Shown: one piece after another, positions 9,468-18,280 of the stretch | How the letters are laid out: each line of letters opens with the position of its first letter | How positions within the stretch are numbered: position 1 is the stretch's first letter | IMG/VR virus record: IMGVR_UViG_3300030117_007605 | Location: 21,286-85,285 of that record | Direction: 5' to 3' (one strand) | From: a virus | Length of the DNA stretch: 64,000 nucleotides | Translations under genes and position numbers: made by a program | Notes under the pieces: generated by a model | Databases searched by the model: none | What the model was told of the DNA's origin: nothing | What the model saw: the letters and a program-made list of their open reading frames with translations, nothing else

Positions 9468-9692
9468 ATGAACAATAAATTTTTTAAATTTCATTTTAAA
9501 AATGATAAAACTAAGCGAGGCACAAGTTGTCACAAAAATTTTGATAATTTTACAGATGCAATGAACTTTGCTTATGATTATCTAGATAAGCTTAATGACA
9601 AGCCTAAAAAAGAGGTTGGTCAGTATAGAATAATTGGTGTATACGAAATTTTATACACACATGATATTCCAGTTCCTAGTGAACTAAACTAA
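9468..9692 (+). CDS. Unknown small protein
   Basis: 74 residues from the ATG at 9468, which has AGGGAGA upstream. The open frame extends back to 9303 inside the synthetase gene, but that extension has no ribosome site and would overlap by over 150 bases. The protein is basic, aromatic-rich and soluble. Function is unknown. It lies between the purine synthetase and the ClpP-like protease. Confidence 0.6.
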   Translation: MNNKFFKFHFKNDKTKRGTSCHKNFDNFTDAMNFAYDYLDKLNDKPKKEVGQYRIIGVYEILYTHDIPVPSELN

Positions 9693-9709
9693 TTAAAAAA
9701 GGAAACAAG

Positions 9710-10375
9710 ATGACAAGATATTATTGGTGCGACGATAAGACCAAAGAGAAAATCGAAGAAGAAGATGCTCATGATGAAGGTGTAACACCAATCATTCTAA
9801 TGGGTGGTGACGGCGGCGGACCACAAATACCAGACTCTGTAGATGTGATGGATAATGTAATCATGTTTTATGGAGAAGTTAGTGAAAAAAATGCGAAACT
9901 TTTAAATAAAGCACTCAGAACAGTTGATAAAGATTTGCAAGTATTTAAAGTTAAATATGATTCAGATCCACCACCAATTAAATTACATATCAGTTCATAT
10001 GGTGGTTCTGTTTTTGCAGGATTCTCAACAGTCGATGTGATTTTAAACTGTAAAACTCCGGTCCATACTTATATTGATGGTTCTGCTGCTTCGGCAGCGA
10101 CCTTAATCAGTGTTGTAGGAGATAAAAGATTTATTTACGAGCATTCACACATGCTCATTCATCAACTTTCCTCCGGTATGTGGGGTAAATTTGAAGACTT
10201 TAAAGACGAGATGGAAAACCTTGACATGATTATGTCTATGATCAAAAAGCTCTACAAGGAAAGAACTAATTTGTCTACACGACAGATTACAGAAATCCTC
10301 AAAAGAGATAAATGGTTCAATGCAGAAAAATGTCTTGAGATCGGACTCGTTGACGAGATCGTGGAAAATGGCTAA
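9710..10375 (+). CDS. ClpP-family serine protease
   Basis: 221 residues. The core matches ClpP: 'SYGGSVFAGFSTVDVI' (the SPGGS-like oxyanion strand), GSAASAA with nucleophile Ser128, 'MLIHQ' with His151 and 'RDKWFNAEKCLEIGLVDEI' with Asp200. The 23- and 49-residue spacings agree with the family triad. The N-terminal about 60 residues are acidic and glycine-rich ('GGDGGGPQIPD') and not typical of cellular ClpP. No Clp ATPase gene lies nearby. In other phages ClpP-like proteases act in head maturation, or they may work with host ClpA/X; which applies here is not shown. AAGGA precedes the ATG. Confidence 0.9.
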   Translation: MTRYYWCDDKTKEKIEEEDAHDEGVTPIILMGGDGGGPQIPDSVDVMDNVIMFYGEVSEKNAKLLNKALRTVDKDLQVFKVKYDSDPPPIKLHISSYGGSVFAGFSTVDVILNCKTPVHTYIDGSAASAATLISVVGDKRFIYEHSHMLIHQLSSGMWGKFEDFKDEMENLDMIMSMIKKLYKERTNLSTRQITEILKRDKWFNAEKCLEIGLVDEIVENG

Positions 10376-11684
10376 GAAAACTTATATTTTAGATACAAAT
10401 GTTTACCTTTCAGACCCAACGGCTTTTAAAAACTTTGGAAGAAATGATGTTGTTATTCCATTAAAAGTTTTAGAAGAGATTGATAAACATAAAAAGAGGC
10501 AAGATGGTGTGGGGGCTAATGCTCGCCACACCATTCGTCTTTTAGATGAATACCGTGGTAAGGGATCGGTACAGAAAGGGGTTCGGATCGAAAAAGGTAA
10601 AGGTCTTTTAAGAGCAAGAGTTTCAGATGTATCATCCCTCCCGCCAGAGTCTAACAGACGAGACCCAGACAATATTATTTTAGCTTGTGCTCTCAATGAG
10701 AAGGCAGAGGGTAAAAGAGTTGTTGTTGTATCCCGAGATATTAACCTCAGAGTCCGCTGTGACGCCCTTGGAATCCCTTGTGAGGGCTATGACATAAATC
10801 AAGTCGTTAATGACCGTAGCGAGCTTTACACGGGCTTTGAGAGGCACTTGGTAGATGACCAAACAATTGATCATTTCTACTCCGGTGAGAAAATTTTTAT
10901 TGAAAAAGAAGAAAAGTTATTATTACCCAACCAATTTGTTATGCTGATCTCTAATTCTAATGAAAAGAAAACTGCACTAGCAAGATTCTTAGCATACAAC
11001 AAACCGCTTATTAAAGCAGGAATCCACAAACATGGAGTCTGGGACATTACCGCAAGAAATAAAGAACAATCATTTGCAATTGATTTGTTACTTGATCCAA
11101 ACGTGCCAATCGTATCCCTCATTGGTGCCGCTGGTTGCGGTAAAACTTTACTGGCTGTGGCTGCTGGACTGGAACAAGTTTTAGATGAAGGTTCATTAGA
11201 ACCAATTTATAATAAACTTGTAGTATCAAGACCAGTGATGCCAATGGGCAGAGATATTGGTTTTCTGCCGGGTACATTAGAGGAAAAAATGGCTCCTTGG
11301 CTTGCTCCGGTACAAGATAACTTACAATTTCTTATGGGAAATGATAAAGTAGCACTAGAAATGTATTCGGAAAGAGGAATTATTGAAATTGAGGCTTTAA
11401 CTTATATTCGCGGTCGTTCTATCGCGAAAGCGTTCATTATTATTGATGAGGCACAGAACTTATCAACACATGAATTAAAGACTATCATTACTCGTGTTGG
11501 GGAAGGCACAAAAATTGTTTTAACCGGGGACATTGAACAGATTGATACAGTCTATTTGGATGCTACAAGTAATGGGTTGTCCTACGCCGTTGAAAAATTT
11601 AAAAATCATGGTTTAGCAGGTCATATTTCATTACAAAAAGGTGAAAGATCTAAGGTAGCAACATTAGCAGCAAAGGTTTTATAA
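10368..11684 (+). CDS. PIN-PhoH fusion protein (PhoH2-like RNase/ATPase)
   Basis: 438 residues from the ATG at 10368, which overlaps the ClpP stop by 8 bases; the open frame extends further upstream but without support. The N-terminal PIN nuclease domain (about 1-145) shows 'LDTNVYLSD' and 'RDPDNIILACAL' acidic residues and 'VVVVSRDINLRVRC'. The C-terminal PhoH ATPase has Walker A GAAGCGKT at 253-260 and Walker B 'FIIIDEAQN' with Asp360-Glu361. This is the arrangement of bacterial PhoH2 proteins, reported as RNA-unwinding ribonucleases. PhoH genes are common in marine phages; their benefit to the phage is unsettled. Coupling to ClpP suggests a shared expression unit. Confidence 0.92.
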   Translation: MAKKTYILDTNVYLSDPTAFKNFGRNDVVIPLKVLEEIDKHKKRQDGVGANARHTIRLLDEYRGKGSVQKGVRIEKGKGLLRARVSDVSSLPPESNRRDPDNIILACALNEKAEGKRVVVVSRDINLRVRCDALGIPCEGYDINQVVNDRSELYTGFERHLVDDQTIDHFYSGEKIFIEKEEKLLLPNQFVMLISNSNEKKTALARFLAYNKPLIKAGIHKHGVWDITARNKEQSFAIDLLLDPNVPIVSLIGAAGCGKTLLAVAAGLEQVLDEGSLEPIYNKLVVSRPVMPMGRDIGFLPGTLEEKMAPWLAPVQDNLQFLMGNDKVALEMYSERGIIEIEALTYIRGRSIAKAFIIIDEAQNLSTHELKTIITRVGEGTKIVLTGDIEQIDTVYLDATSNGLSYAVEKFKNHGLAGHISLQKGERSKVATLAAKVL

Positions 11685-11932
11685 TGAATTTAAAAGAATA
11701 TATGATTGATTATGTTGGAAATAAATATGATCCAGATACTGATGAGGTAACCGTTGAGATGGTTATAGAGACTCTAGCAGAAGAGTTTCCTGAGTTTCTA
11801 CTTATGGTGGCAGAGGAAAATTACATTAGAGGGTATGAACAAGCTCTTGATGATGTAAACAGCGTTAAACAAAAATATGGACAGCAAACAACAGTACATA
11901 AAAAGAAAAGTAAAAAAAGCAAAAATAAATAA
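11684..11932 (+). CDS. Unknown small acidic protein with basic tail
   Basis: 82 residues, starting in a TAATG overlap with the PhoH gene. The N-terminal two thirds are acidic and helical ('VEMVIETLAEEFPEFLLMVAEENYIRGYEQALDDV'-like, shown here in part only), and the last 15 residues are almost all Lys and Ser. The tail could bind nucleic acid. No family is recognised. Confidence 0.55.
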   Translation: MNLKEYMIDYVGNKYDPDTDEVTVEMVIETLAEEFPEFLLMVAEENYIRGYEQALDDVNSVKQKYGQQTTVHKKKSKKSKNK

Positions 11933-12524
11933 TGGGTTTGTTGTTGATGGGGTTCAAATACAAATTACCGAACCACCTGTTATCGACATTGAAAAATTTT
12001 TAAAAAATAATTTTGCTAAGCTTCCTGATGATCTAATCAATTCTGTTAACAAAATTATTATTGGTGATTTTTACATAAGCCCCGGTTCTTCGGGCAAGGC
12101 TATTAATGATGTTATTTATTTGAGGAATAAAACAAGTGAGGAGGACCTTTTCTCAGACCTTGTTCATGAGTTGGCTCACACTTATATTGGAAAAAATTAC
12201 AATAAAATTTTTGGTGATGGGAAATTAAAAAAAGAATTTATTTCTAAAAGAAATAAGTTATACCACCGGATGAGATCAAGCGGGATAGACCTGATGCCTC
12301 ATCAATATTTTGAGAATCCAAATTTTGATACAAGTTTTGATGATTATCTTGGCAAAACAATTGGCTATGAACTTTTAAGTCAGTTGATTTCAGGGATATT
12401 CCCAACCTGTTATAGTGCTAGTTCCTTAGAAGAGTATTATTCAGTGGGTTTGGATCTACTATTTACTAATAGAGGTAGGATGCTTGAAAGGTGCCCTGCG
12501 TTAAAACAGAAGGTATCAATATGA
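11877..12524 (+). CDS. Putative zinc metallopeptidase (HExxH)
   Basis: 215 residues. The zinc-binding motif is HELAH (His97, Glu98, His101) followed by 'TYIGKNY'. A later 'LEEYYSVGLDLLF' could supply the third ligand, as in gluzincin-type peptidases. The ATG at 11877 overlaps the previous gene by 56 bases and has no clear ribosome site; no alternative start codon is seen in the next 20 codons. No signal peptide or membrane segment is visible, so it would act in the cytoplasm or virion. The substrate is unknown. Protease identity rests on the motif alone. Confidence 0.65.
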   Translation: MDSKQQYIKRKVKKAKINNGFVVDGVQIQITEPPVIDIEKFLKNNFAKLPDDLINSVNKIIIGDFYISPGSSGKAINDVIYLRNKTSEEDLFSDLVHELAHTYIGKNYNKIFGDGKLKKEFISKRNKLYHRMRSSGIDLMPHQYFENPNFDTSFDDYLGKTIGYELLSQLISGIFPTCYSASSLEEYYSVGLDLLFTNRGRMLERCPALKQKVSI

Positions 12525-12775
12525 GGAAACCAAGAATTCTTTTTGAACAGGCAATGATTGAAAAAATGCAAGACCTGCAAGAAAAAGTTAAAAGAAAAAA
12601 TTTAGAAAAAGAAAAGCGCAAAGAAAACGAAAAGAAAAAAGGGTTTGAAAAACTCTTCAAGATGAGTTATAATGAAGTACGCCAAGAAGCAAAGAAAATG
12701 AAAATAACAACTTGGCGAAAAACAAAAGAGGAACTGATTGAAGAACTCATCAAAGAATACAAAAGACTACATTAG
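12521..12775 (+). CDS. Small basic protein with SAP/Rho_N-like domain
   Basis: 84 residues from the ATG at 12521 (ATGA overlap with the previous stop). Residues 10-45 form a lysine/glutamate-rich helix. The C-terminal part (MSYNEVRQEAKKMKI, then TTWRKTKEELIEELIKEY) has the two-helix pattern of SAP/HeH/Rho N-terminal domains, which bind nucleic acid. It overlaps the start of the downstream nuclease, so the two may be co-expressed. The exact role is unknown. Confidence 0.6.
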   Translation: MRKPRILFEQAMIEKMQDLQEKVKRKNLEKEKRKENEKKKGFEKLFKMSYNEVRQEAKKMKITTWRKTKEELIEELIKEYKRLH

Positions 12776-13514
12776 CTATTCCCGTTATAAGATGTGGAGC
12801 GAATGCGGCTGGCGCTACCGGTTAGTTTATAAAGATAAGATCCCATTTTATTCTAGCAACGAATTCACTGCATTTGGTACTGCAATTCACGCTACATGTG
12901 AAAATGTTTTGTTTGGGAACAAAGATTCTAAACCAGAAGATTACTTTATTGAACAGTTTGCAGAGAGTCGTAAAGAAATCGAAAAGCCCAATGATGATTT
13001 AGCAAACGAGATGCTATCGCAAGGTAAAACAATACTCCCACAGGTCCAAGGCGCAGTGAAAGATTATTTTGGCGATTACGAAGTAATCTCTACTGAAGAA
13101 GAATTATTAGAACCAGTTAAAGAAGACTTGGATTTTAAAGGGTACATTGATATGGTGTTAAAGACACCAGATGGTAAGTATCACATCTTAGACTGGAAAA
13201 CGTGTTCATGGGGCTGGAATGCACAAAAGAAATCAAGTAAACTTATGACTTACCAGTTAACCTTATACAAAAAATATTTTTGTGAGAAGTATAATATTGA
13301 TCCAACAAACGTTGAAACATACTTCGGGTTGTTAAAGAGAACAGCCAAAAAAAACAACGTTGAAATCTTCCGTGTAACAAGCGGTAACAAAAAAACTGAA
13401 AATGCACTTAAATCCTTGAACAATTTTATCTATAATGTTGAAAAAGGTCTTTATTTTAAGAATAGGTTGTCATGTAGATACTGTTCTTTTTACAAGACTG
13501 AACATTGTAGGTAA
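12738..13514 (+). CDS. PD-(D/E)XK nuclease, RecB/Cas4-like, with probable Fe-S cluster
   Basis: 258 residues, starting at TTG 12738 with AGAGGA five bases upstream; no better in-frame start is seen. Motifs: 'GTAIHATCE' (His51, the RecB-family H motif), 'KGYIDMV' with Asp138, 'YHILDWKTC' with Asp152 and Lys154, and 'YQLTLYKKYF' (QxxxY). Cys23 near the N-terminus and Cys246, Cys249, Cys257 at the C-terminus match the 1+3 cysteine layout of AddB/Cas4-type iron-sulfur nucleases, though the last spacing is x7. Related exonucleases occur in T4-like cyanophages. It probably trims DNA ends in recombination or replication. Confidence 0.85.
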   Translation: MKNSSKNTKDYISYSRYKMWSECGWRYRLVYKDKIPFYSSNEFTAFGTAIHATCENVLFGNKDSKPEDYFIEQFAESRKEIEKPNDDLANEMLSQGKTILPQVQGAVKDYFGDYEVISTEEELLEPVKEDLDFKGYIDMVLKTPDGKYHILDWKTCSWGWNAQKKSSKLMTYQLTLYKKYFCEKYNIDPTNVETYFGLLKRTAKKNNVEIFRVTSGNKKTENALKSLNNFIYNVEKGLYFKNRLSCRYCSFYKTEHCR

Positions 13515-13519
13515 ATTTA

Positions 13520-14791
13520 ATGGAAGAAAAAAGAATAAAGATTCTCACTTTGGGGGATATGCCCTTAGCCACGTCTGGCGTCGGCAACCAAACCAAATAT
13601 ATAATTGAAGCATTGCTGGCGACTGGGAAGTTTGAAGTCTTCAGTCTTGGTGGTGCAATGAAACACCCTCGGTATCAGATGCTAAAAACAGAAAAGTGGG
13701 GAGATCTTTGGACAATCTTGCCAGTGGACCAGTTTGGCACAAAAGACATGGTGCGTTCAATTATTTCGCGAGAAAAGCCAGACATTCTTTGGTTTATGAC
13801 CGATCCTCGTTTTTGGGGATGGTTGTGGGAAATGGACAACGAAATCCGTCAGAATATCCCAATGGTTTATTATCATGTATGGGACAACTATCCATATCCA
13901 AAATTCAATAAGAAATACTATGAAAGTAATGATGTGATTGTTTCAATCTCAAAACTGACAGATGATATTGTTAAAACAGTTGCACCAGATGTCGAATCAC
14001 ATTATATTCCTCATGCTGTGGACACAAACATATTTAAAAAGTTGGATGATGAAATTGTGGATAACCTACGAGCAGAAAACAAGGGTCCATATGGTCAAGC
14101 CCTCACTGATCGTTTTGTAGTACTTTTTAATAGTAGGAACGCTCGCCGCAAACACAGCGGCACTTTAATATTTTGGTTTAAGGAGTTCCTTGAAAGAGTG
14201 GGGGAGGATAAAGCTGTCCTTCTGATGCACACAGAGCCAACAGATCCCAATGGTCCCGATCTACTACAAATTGTAGAAGACCTTGAACTGGATACGGGAC
14301 AGGTCCTTTTTTCAAGAGACAAATTAGATGAAAAAAAGGTTGCAACACTTTACAATATCGCTGATGTGACAGTGAATATTTCTGATGCAGAGGGGTTTGG
14401 ATTATCATGCTTAGAATCACTTGCTTGTGAAACTCCAGTGGTTGGAGTCCGTACAGGTGGTTTGCAAGACCAATTAACCGATGGGAAGGAGGTCTTTGGT
14501 GTTATGATTGAACCCTCATCGTCTGAAGTTGTTGGTTCTCAATTGGTTCCTTATGTACATGAAGACAGAATTGCGAAAGAAGACTTTATCAATGGTCTAT
14601 ATGATATGTATTTTGCTGCCAAATCCGGCAGAGCCAAAATTGGCAAGAAGGCAAGAAAACATGTTATGAAGAATTTTAATTTTAAAGACTTTAACGAATC
14701 TTGGATTAACTTGATGCTTGAAATCCATGAGAAATACGGCTCTTGGGAAAATAGGAAGCTTTATCAAAACTGGAGAAATGAATCATTATGA
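13520..14791 (+). CDS. GT-B glycosyltransferase, GT4-like
   Basis: 423 residues. The N-terminal half opens with 'LTLGDMPLATSGVGNQTKYI', the acceptor-domain start of GT4-type enzymes. The C-terminal half has 'LFNSRNARRKHSGTL' (sugar-phosphate contact region), 'LYNIADVTVNISDAEGFGLS' with the EGFGLSCLE E-x7-E motif, and 'ETPVVGVRTGG'. It is the first gene of the carbohydrate cluster. The donor sugar cannot be told. The next gene is a likely paralogue. No membrane segment is visible, so the enzyme is cytoplasmic. Confidence 0.88.
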   Translation: MEEKRIKILTLGDMPLATSGVGNQTKYIIEALLATGKFEVFSLGGAMKHPRYQMLKTEKWGDLWTILPVDQFGTKDMVRSIISREKPDILWFMTDPRFWGWLWEMDNEIRQNIPMVYYHVWDNYPYPKFNKKYYESNDVIVSISKLTDDIVKTVAPDVESHYIPHAVDTNIFKKLDDEIVDNLRAENKGPYGQALTDRFVVLFNSRNARRKHSGTLIFWFKEFLERVGEDKAVLLMHTEPTDPNGPDLLQIVEDLELDTGQVLFSRDKLDEKKVATLYNIADVTVNISDAEGFGLSCLESLACETPVVGVRTGGLQDQLTDGKEVFGVMIEPSSSEVVGSQLVPYVHEDRIAKEDFINGLYDMYFAAKSGRAKIGKKARKHVMKNFNFKDFNESWINLMLEIHEKYGSWENRKLYQNWRNESL

Positions 14792-16071
14792 AAAAGAAAG
14801 TATTATTAGTAGGTCCAATTTTAACTCAATCTGGATATGGAGAACATGCCAGGATGGTTTATCGAGCTTTAAAGAGTCGTGAAGACATATTTGATATTTA
14901 TGTTAATCCGGTAAACTGGGGTGCGACAAGCTGGATTACAGAAAGAACACCTGAACGCGAAGAAATCAATGTTTTAATTCAAAAGACTTTTCAACACCTT
15001 CAGGAAAAGCTACCATTTGATACAACCATAATGGTTACAATTCCATCAGAATGGAAACAATATCGTGCAGCCCCTGAAAATATCGGTGTTTGTGCGGGAA
15101 TTGAAACTGATAGAGTTTCACCACACTGGCTGGAAGCAGCTAATCTTTTTGTCGATAAGGTCATTGTCCCCGCAGAATTTTCGAAAGAAGGCTTTGTAAA
15201 CGCTGCTTGGGATGTGAAAGATCAAGCGGGGAATGATTTGAAGTTAACTCTTGCTAAACCAATTGAAGTTGTAAATTACCCAGTCGAAAAAGAGTTTTGT
15301 AATCCTTCAGATTGTTTACATGAGAAGCTAAAATTTGAACACGACTTTAATTTTCTTTGTGTTGCACAATGGGGCATTAGAAAAAACATCGATGGGACGC
15401 TTAAATACTTTTTAGATGAATTCAAAGATGAAGAAGTAGGGCTTGTTTTGAAGTTATCTATAAAAGATAGTTCAACAATAGACTTTTATCAAACTAAGAA
15501 GAGAATCAATAATATATTAAAGGCATATCCTGATAGAAAGTGCTCTGTTCGACTCTTACATGGATATTTTTCAAAAGAAGAGTTAAGTTCTCTTTATACT
15601 CACCCTCAAATTAAAGCGATGGTTAATTTTGGGCATGGTGAAGGCTATGGATTGCCTCTTTTTGAAGCGGCATCTGTTGGTTTACCAGTGCTTACTCATG
15701 ATTGGGGCGGTCAGAAAGACTTTCTATATGCTCCCAAAAAAGATAAGAAGGGTAGAGAAAAGATGAGACCGCATTTTTCTAAGGTTTCTTATGACTTAAA
15801 ACCAATACAGAAAGAAGCAGTTTGGGACAGCGTGCTACAACCAGAAAGCCAATGGGCATATCCTCACTGGGGATCTTGTCAAATTAGCATGAGACAATGT
15901 TTTGAAAACTACGGATTATATTCAGGGCAAGCGAAGAAACTAAAAACTTGGGTTCTTAAAAATTTCCATGAGGATAAAATTAATAAAGAAATGGTTGACT
16001 TATTACACGACGAGGAAGCATTCGAAGTAGAAAATTGGTTGACGTCACTTGGCGATATTGATGAAGGATAA
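14788..16071 (+). CDS. GT-B glycosyltransferase, GT4-like
   Basis: 427 residues, ATG overlapping the previous stop (ATGA). It has the same plan as the upstream gene: 'VGPILTQSGYGEHARMVYRAL' at the N-terminus, then 'VAQWGIRKNIDGTLKYFLDEF', 'FGHGEGYGLPLFEAASVGLPVL' (E-x7-E) and 'THDWGGQKDFL'. An about 50-residue insertion with charged residues follows the motif. Donor and acceptor are unknown. Two similar enzymes in tandem suggest successive transfers in the same glycan. Confidence 0.87.
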   Translation: MKKKVLLVGPILTQSGYGEHARMVYRALKSREDIFDIYVNPVNWGATSWITERTPEREEINVLIQKTFQHLQEKLPFDTTIMVTIPSEWKQYRAAPENIGVCAGIETDRVSPHWLEAANLFVDKVIVPAEFSKEGFVNAAWDVKDQAGNDLKLTLAKPIEVVNYPVEKEFCNPSDCLHEKLKFEHDFNFLCVAQWGIRKNIDGTLKYFLDEFKDEEVGLVLKLSIKDSSTIDFYQTKKRINNILKAYPDRKCSVRLLHGYFSKEELSSLYTHPQIKAMVNFGHGEGYGLPLFEAASVGLPVLTHDWGGQKDFLYAPKKDKKGREKMRPHFSKVSYDLKPIQKEAVWDSVLQPESQWAYPHWGSCQISMRQCFENYGLYSGQAKKLKTWVLKNFHEDKINKEMVDLLHDEEAFEVENWLTSLGDIDEG

Positions 16072-16927
16072 GACGGCAAAGATTGTTTTAATCTCTGATT
16101 ACTTTTTGAAAGACCTTCCCTACGGTGGCGGTGCCGAGTATAACGATGAGATTGTTAACAACTTGTTGTCGGACAGAGGCTATTCGGTCATTAGAAAAAA
16201 GTCCCATCAGGCAGACGTCAAATTTTTAACAAGTTTGCCTGATGGAACAAAATTGATAGTATCAAATTTTATAAATCTATCTGAAGAAAGCAAACAATAT
16301 ATTGCAAAAAATCTTGATTATATAATTTATGAGCACGATCATAAATATTTAAGACTTAGGATACCATCTCTATTTTATAATTTCAAAGCACCAGATCACG
16401 AGATAGTAAATTATAATTTTTATAAGTCTGCAAAAACTGTTCTTGCACAAACTAGTTTTCACAAAAAAATTATAGATCTGAACATTAATACCGAGAATGT
16501 CATTAGTTTGTCGGGCAATTTATGGACTGATGAAGATTTTGAGCAATTCAAGGAGAACCTTTCGATGGCAAAGACAGAACAATGTTCTGTTTTAAATTCC
16601 CCGCTTATCAATAAAGGGACTGCCAAGGCAGTTAAACACTGTGAAGAAAATAATATTGATTATGAATTGATCGCTGACAAAAATTATTATAAATTCTTAA
16701 AAAAGATCGCTTCGAACCAAAAATTAATATTTTTGCCAACAATCCCTGAGACGTTAAGCAGAATTTGTGTTGAAGCTAAGATGATGGGATGCTCAGTTAT
16801 AACGAACGGCATGGTTGGTGCGAAATATGAAGACTGGTATAAACTTAGGGGAGAAGAGTTGATCGAGCACATGAAGAAGACCCGAGATGAAATAGTTGAA
16901 TTGATTTTGGAGCAATTAAGTGGATAG
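16061..16927 (+). CDS. Probable GT-B glycosyltransferase, divergent
   Basis: 288 residues from ATG 16061, which overlaps the previous stop; a TTG at 16049 is less likely. The N-terminus ('IVLISDYFLKDLPYGGGAEYNDEIV') resembles the acceptor domain of GT4 enzymes. The C-terminal part 'LIFLPTIPETLSRICVEAKMMGCSVITN' is a shortened version of the GT-B donor site with E-x6/7-E. It is shorter than usual for the family (about 350-420). Substrate is unknown. Confidence 0.7.
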   Translation: MKDKTAKIVLISDYFLKDLPYGGGAEYNDEIVNNLLSDRGYSVIRKKSHQADVKFLTSLPDGTKLIVSNFINLSEESKQYIAKNLDYIIYEHDHKYLRLRIPSLFYNFKAPDHEIVNYNFYKSAKTVLAQTSFHKKIIDLNINTENVISLSGNLWTDEDFEQFKENLSMAKTEQCSVLNSPLINKGTAKAVKHCEENNIDYELIADKNYYKFLKKIASNQKLIFLPTIPETLSRICVEAKMMGCSVITNGMVGAKYEDWYKLRGEELIEHMKKTRDEIVELILEQLSG

Positions 16928-17654
16928 TCTTAAGTTTACAATAATAATTCCGTGTTTTAACAGTGAAAACTGGATTAAAGAAAGTCTATTATCTGCCTTA
17001 AACCAGACTTACAAGAATTTAGAAGTTATCTTTGTTGATAACGAGAGCACGGATACATCCGTTGAGATCACAAAAGAAATTAAAGGACAATATCCAAATT
17101 TAATAACGGCTTCAGCAAAAAACATATATAAACATTCGTATCAAGAACCTGTTGAAAAGGGATTAGAAATTGCTACTGGTGATTATTTCACAATATTAGG
17201 ATCAGATGACTACTTGCATGAGGACTATGTAAAAAATATTGTTGACATTCTGTCAAAAACTGATAAAATCGCTGTTATGCAAAGCCCCTTGCACTGTGTA
17301 AAGGAAAGCGATGCTCAGGTGGTGAATAAAATAAAACATAAATATAGAAATATCGGAGAATTTAAGCGGTTACTGCTTGAAGGGTGTCCGGTCACCACGC
17401 CCACATTGGTTATCAAGAAAGAATTATATGACAATGGGGCTATAACTTGGAGGTCTGATAAGTTTTTAGGGGCTTCAGATTATGATCTTTATTTTTCGTT
17501 AGCAGATCAGGGCATCTTCATTTACCCTTTGCCCAAATGGCTGGGATATTATTATCGCTGGAATCCAGAACAATCTACATGGGGGATGCATCGCGAAGAA
17601 ACAAACTATGATAAACTTATAAAGGATGAATGGACAGAAAAATGGCAGAATTAA
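16920..17654 (+). CDS. GT-A family 2 glycosyltransferase
   Basis: 244 residues, GTG start at 16920 overlapping the previous stop. The N-terminus 'TIIIPCFNSENWIKESLLSA' and 'LEVIFVDNESTDTSVEI' are classical GT2 strands. The metal-binding DxD-like site is 'ILGSDDYLH', and 'ASDYDLYFSLADQG' follows the catalytic region. There is no membrane segment. The donor is a nucleotide sugar; its identity is not visible. The gene overlaps the start of the transketolase gene. Confidence 0.88.
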   Translation: MDSLKFTIIIPCFNSENWIKESLLSALNQTYKNLEVIFVDNESTDTSVEITKEIKGQYPNLITASAKNIYKHSYQEPVEKGLEIATGDYFTILGSDDYLHEDYVKNIVDILSKTDKIAVMQSPLHCVKESDAQVVNKIKHKYRNIGEFKRLLLEGCPVTTPTLVIKKELYDNGAITWRSDKFLGASDYDLYFSLADQGIFIYPLPKWLGYYYRWNPEQSTWGMHREETNYDKLIKDEWTEKWQN

Positions 17655-18280
17655 AAGAACGAATACTCGATATTTGCTTTAAACACAAACTATCGCACAT
17701 GGGATCCTACTTCTCCAGTGTAGGAATTATCGATGATATTTATTCAAAAATGACGGACGATGATATCTTTATCTTGTCACCAGGGCATTGCGCGGTCGCA
17801 TTGTATGCCGTTCTAGAAAAATATAAAGGTGTTGATGCTGATAAACTTTTTGAAAAGCATGGAGGGCACCCTCACCGTGATGAACAAAACCATATTTTTT
17901 GTTCGACGGGTAGTCTTGGAATGGGATTACTTGTTGCGATAGGTAGGGCAATGGCGAACCCTAAAAGAAAAGTATATTGTCTGATAAGTGACGGTGAGTG
18001 CGCCGAGGGGTCTATCTGGGAAGGGCTCAAATTCATCTATGAGAATAATATTCAAAATATAGAGGTATATGCTAATATAAATGGATATGCAGCATATGAT
18101 TCTGTAGATGTGGATTACCTTTGCAGGCGTTTGAAAACATTTTTACCTAAAATAAACTTAGTTTTTACCAAAGTAAACCATTTTGATTTTTTGAATGGGC
18201 TCAATGCCCATTACCACATTATGAGCAAAGAAGATTACGATCTTGCAAAAAAGGAGTTGAGGCTTGAGAAAAGAGTTTAG
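17642..18280 (+). CDS. Transketolase, N-terminal (TPP-binding) subunit
   Basis: 212 residues from ATG 17642 (an ATG at 17630 is an alternative; both overlap the previous gene). It matches the TPP-pyrophosphate domain of transketolase: 'KLSHMGSYFSSV', 'DDIFILSPGHCAVALYAVL', 'GGHPHRDEQNHIFCSTGSLGMGL' and 'SDGECAEGSIWEGLKFI' (the GDGE motif with Ser first), then 'ANINGYAAYDSV' in place of the usual NN. It is shorter than cellular half-transketolases (about 270-280). Together with the next gene it would form a two-subunit enzyme moving two-carbon units to make a branched or rearranged sugar. Confidence 0.87.
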   Translation: MAELKERILDICFKHKLSHMGSYFSSVGIIDDIYSKMTDDDIFILSPGHCAVALYAVLEKYKGVDADKLFEKHGGHPHRDEQNHIFCSTGSLGMGLLVAIGRAMANPKRKVYCLISDGECAEGSIWEGLKFIYENNIQNIEVYANINGYAAYDSVDVDYLCRRLKTFLPKINLVFTKVNHFDFLNGLNAHYHIMSKEDYDLAKKELRLEKRV

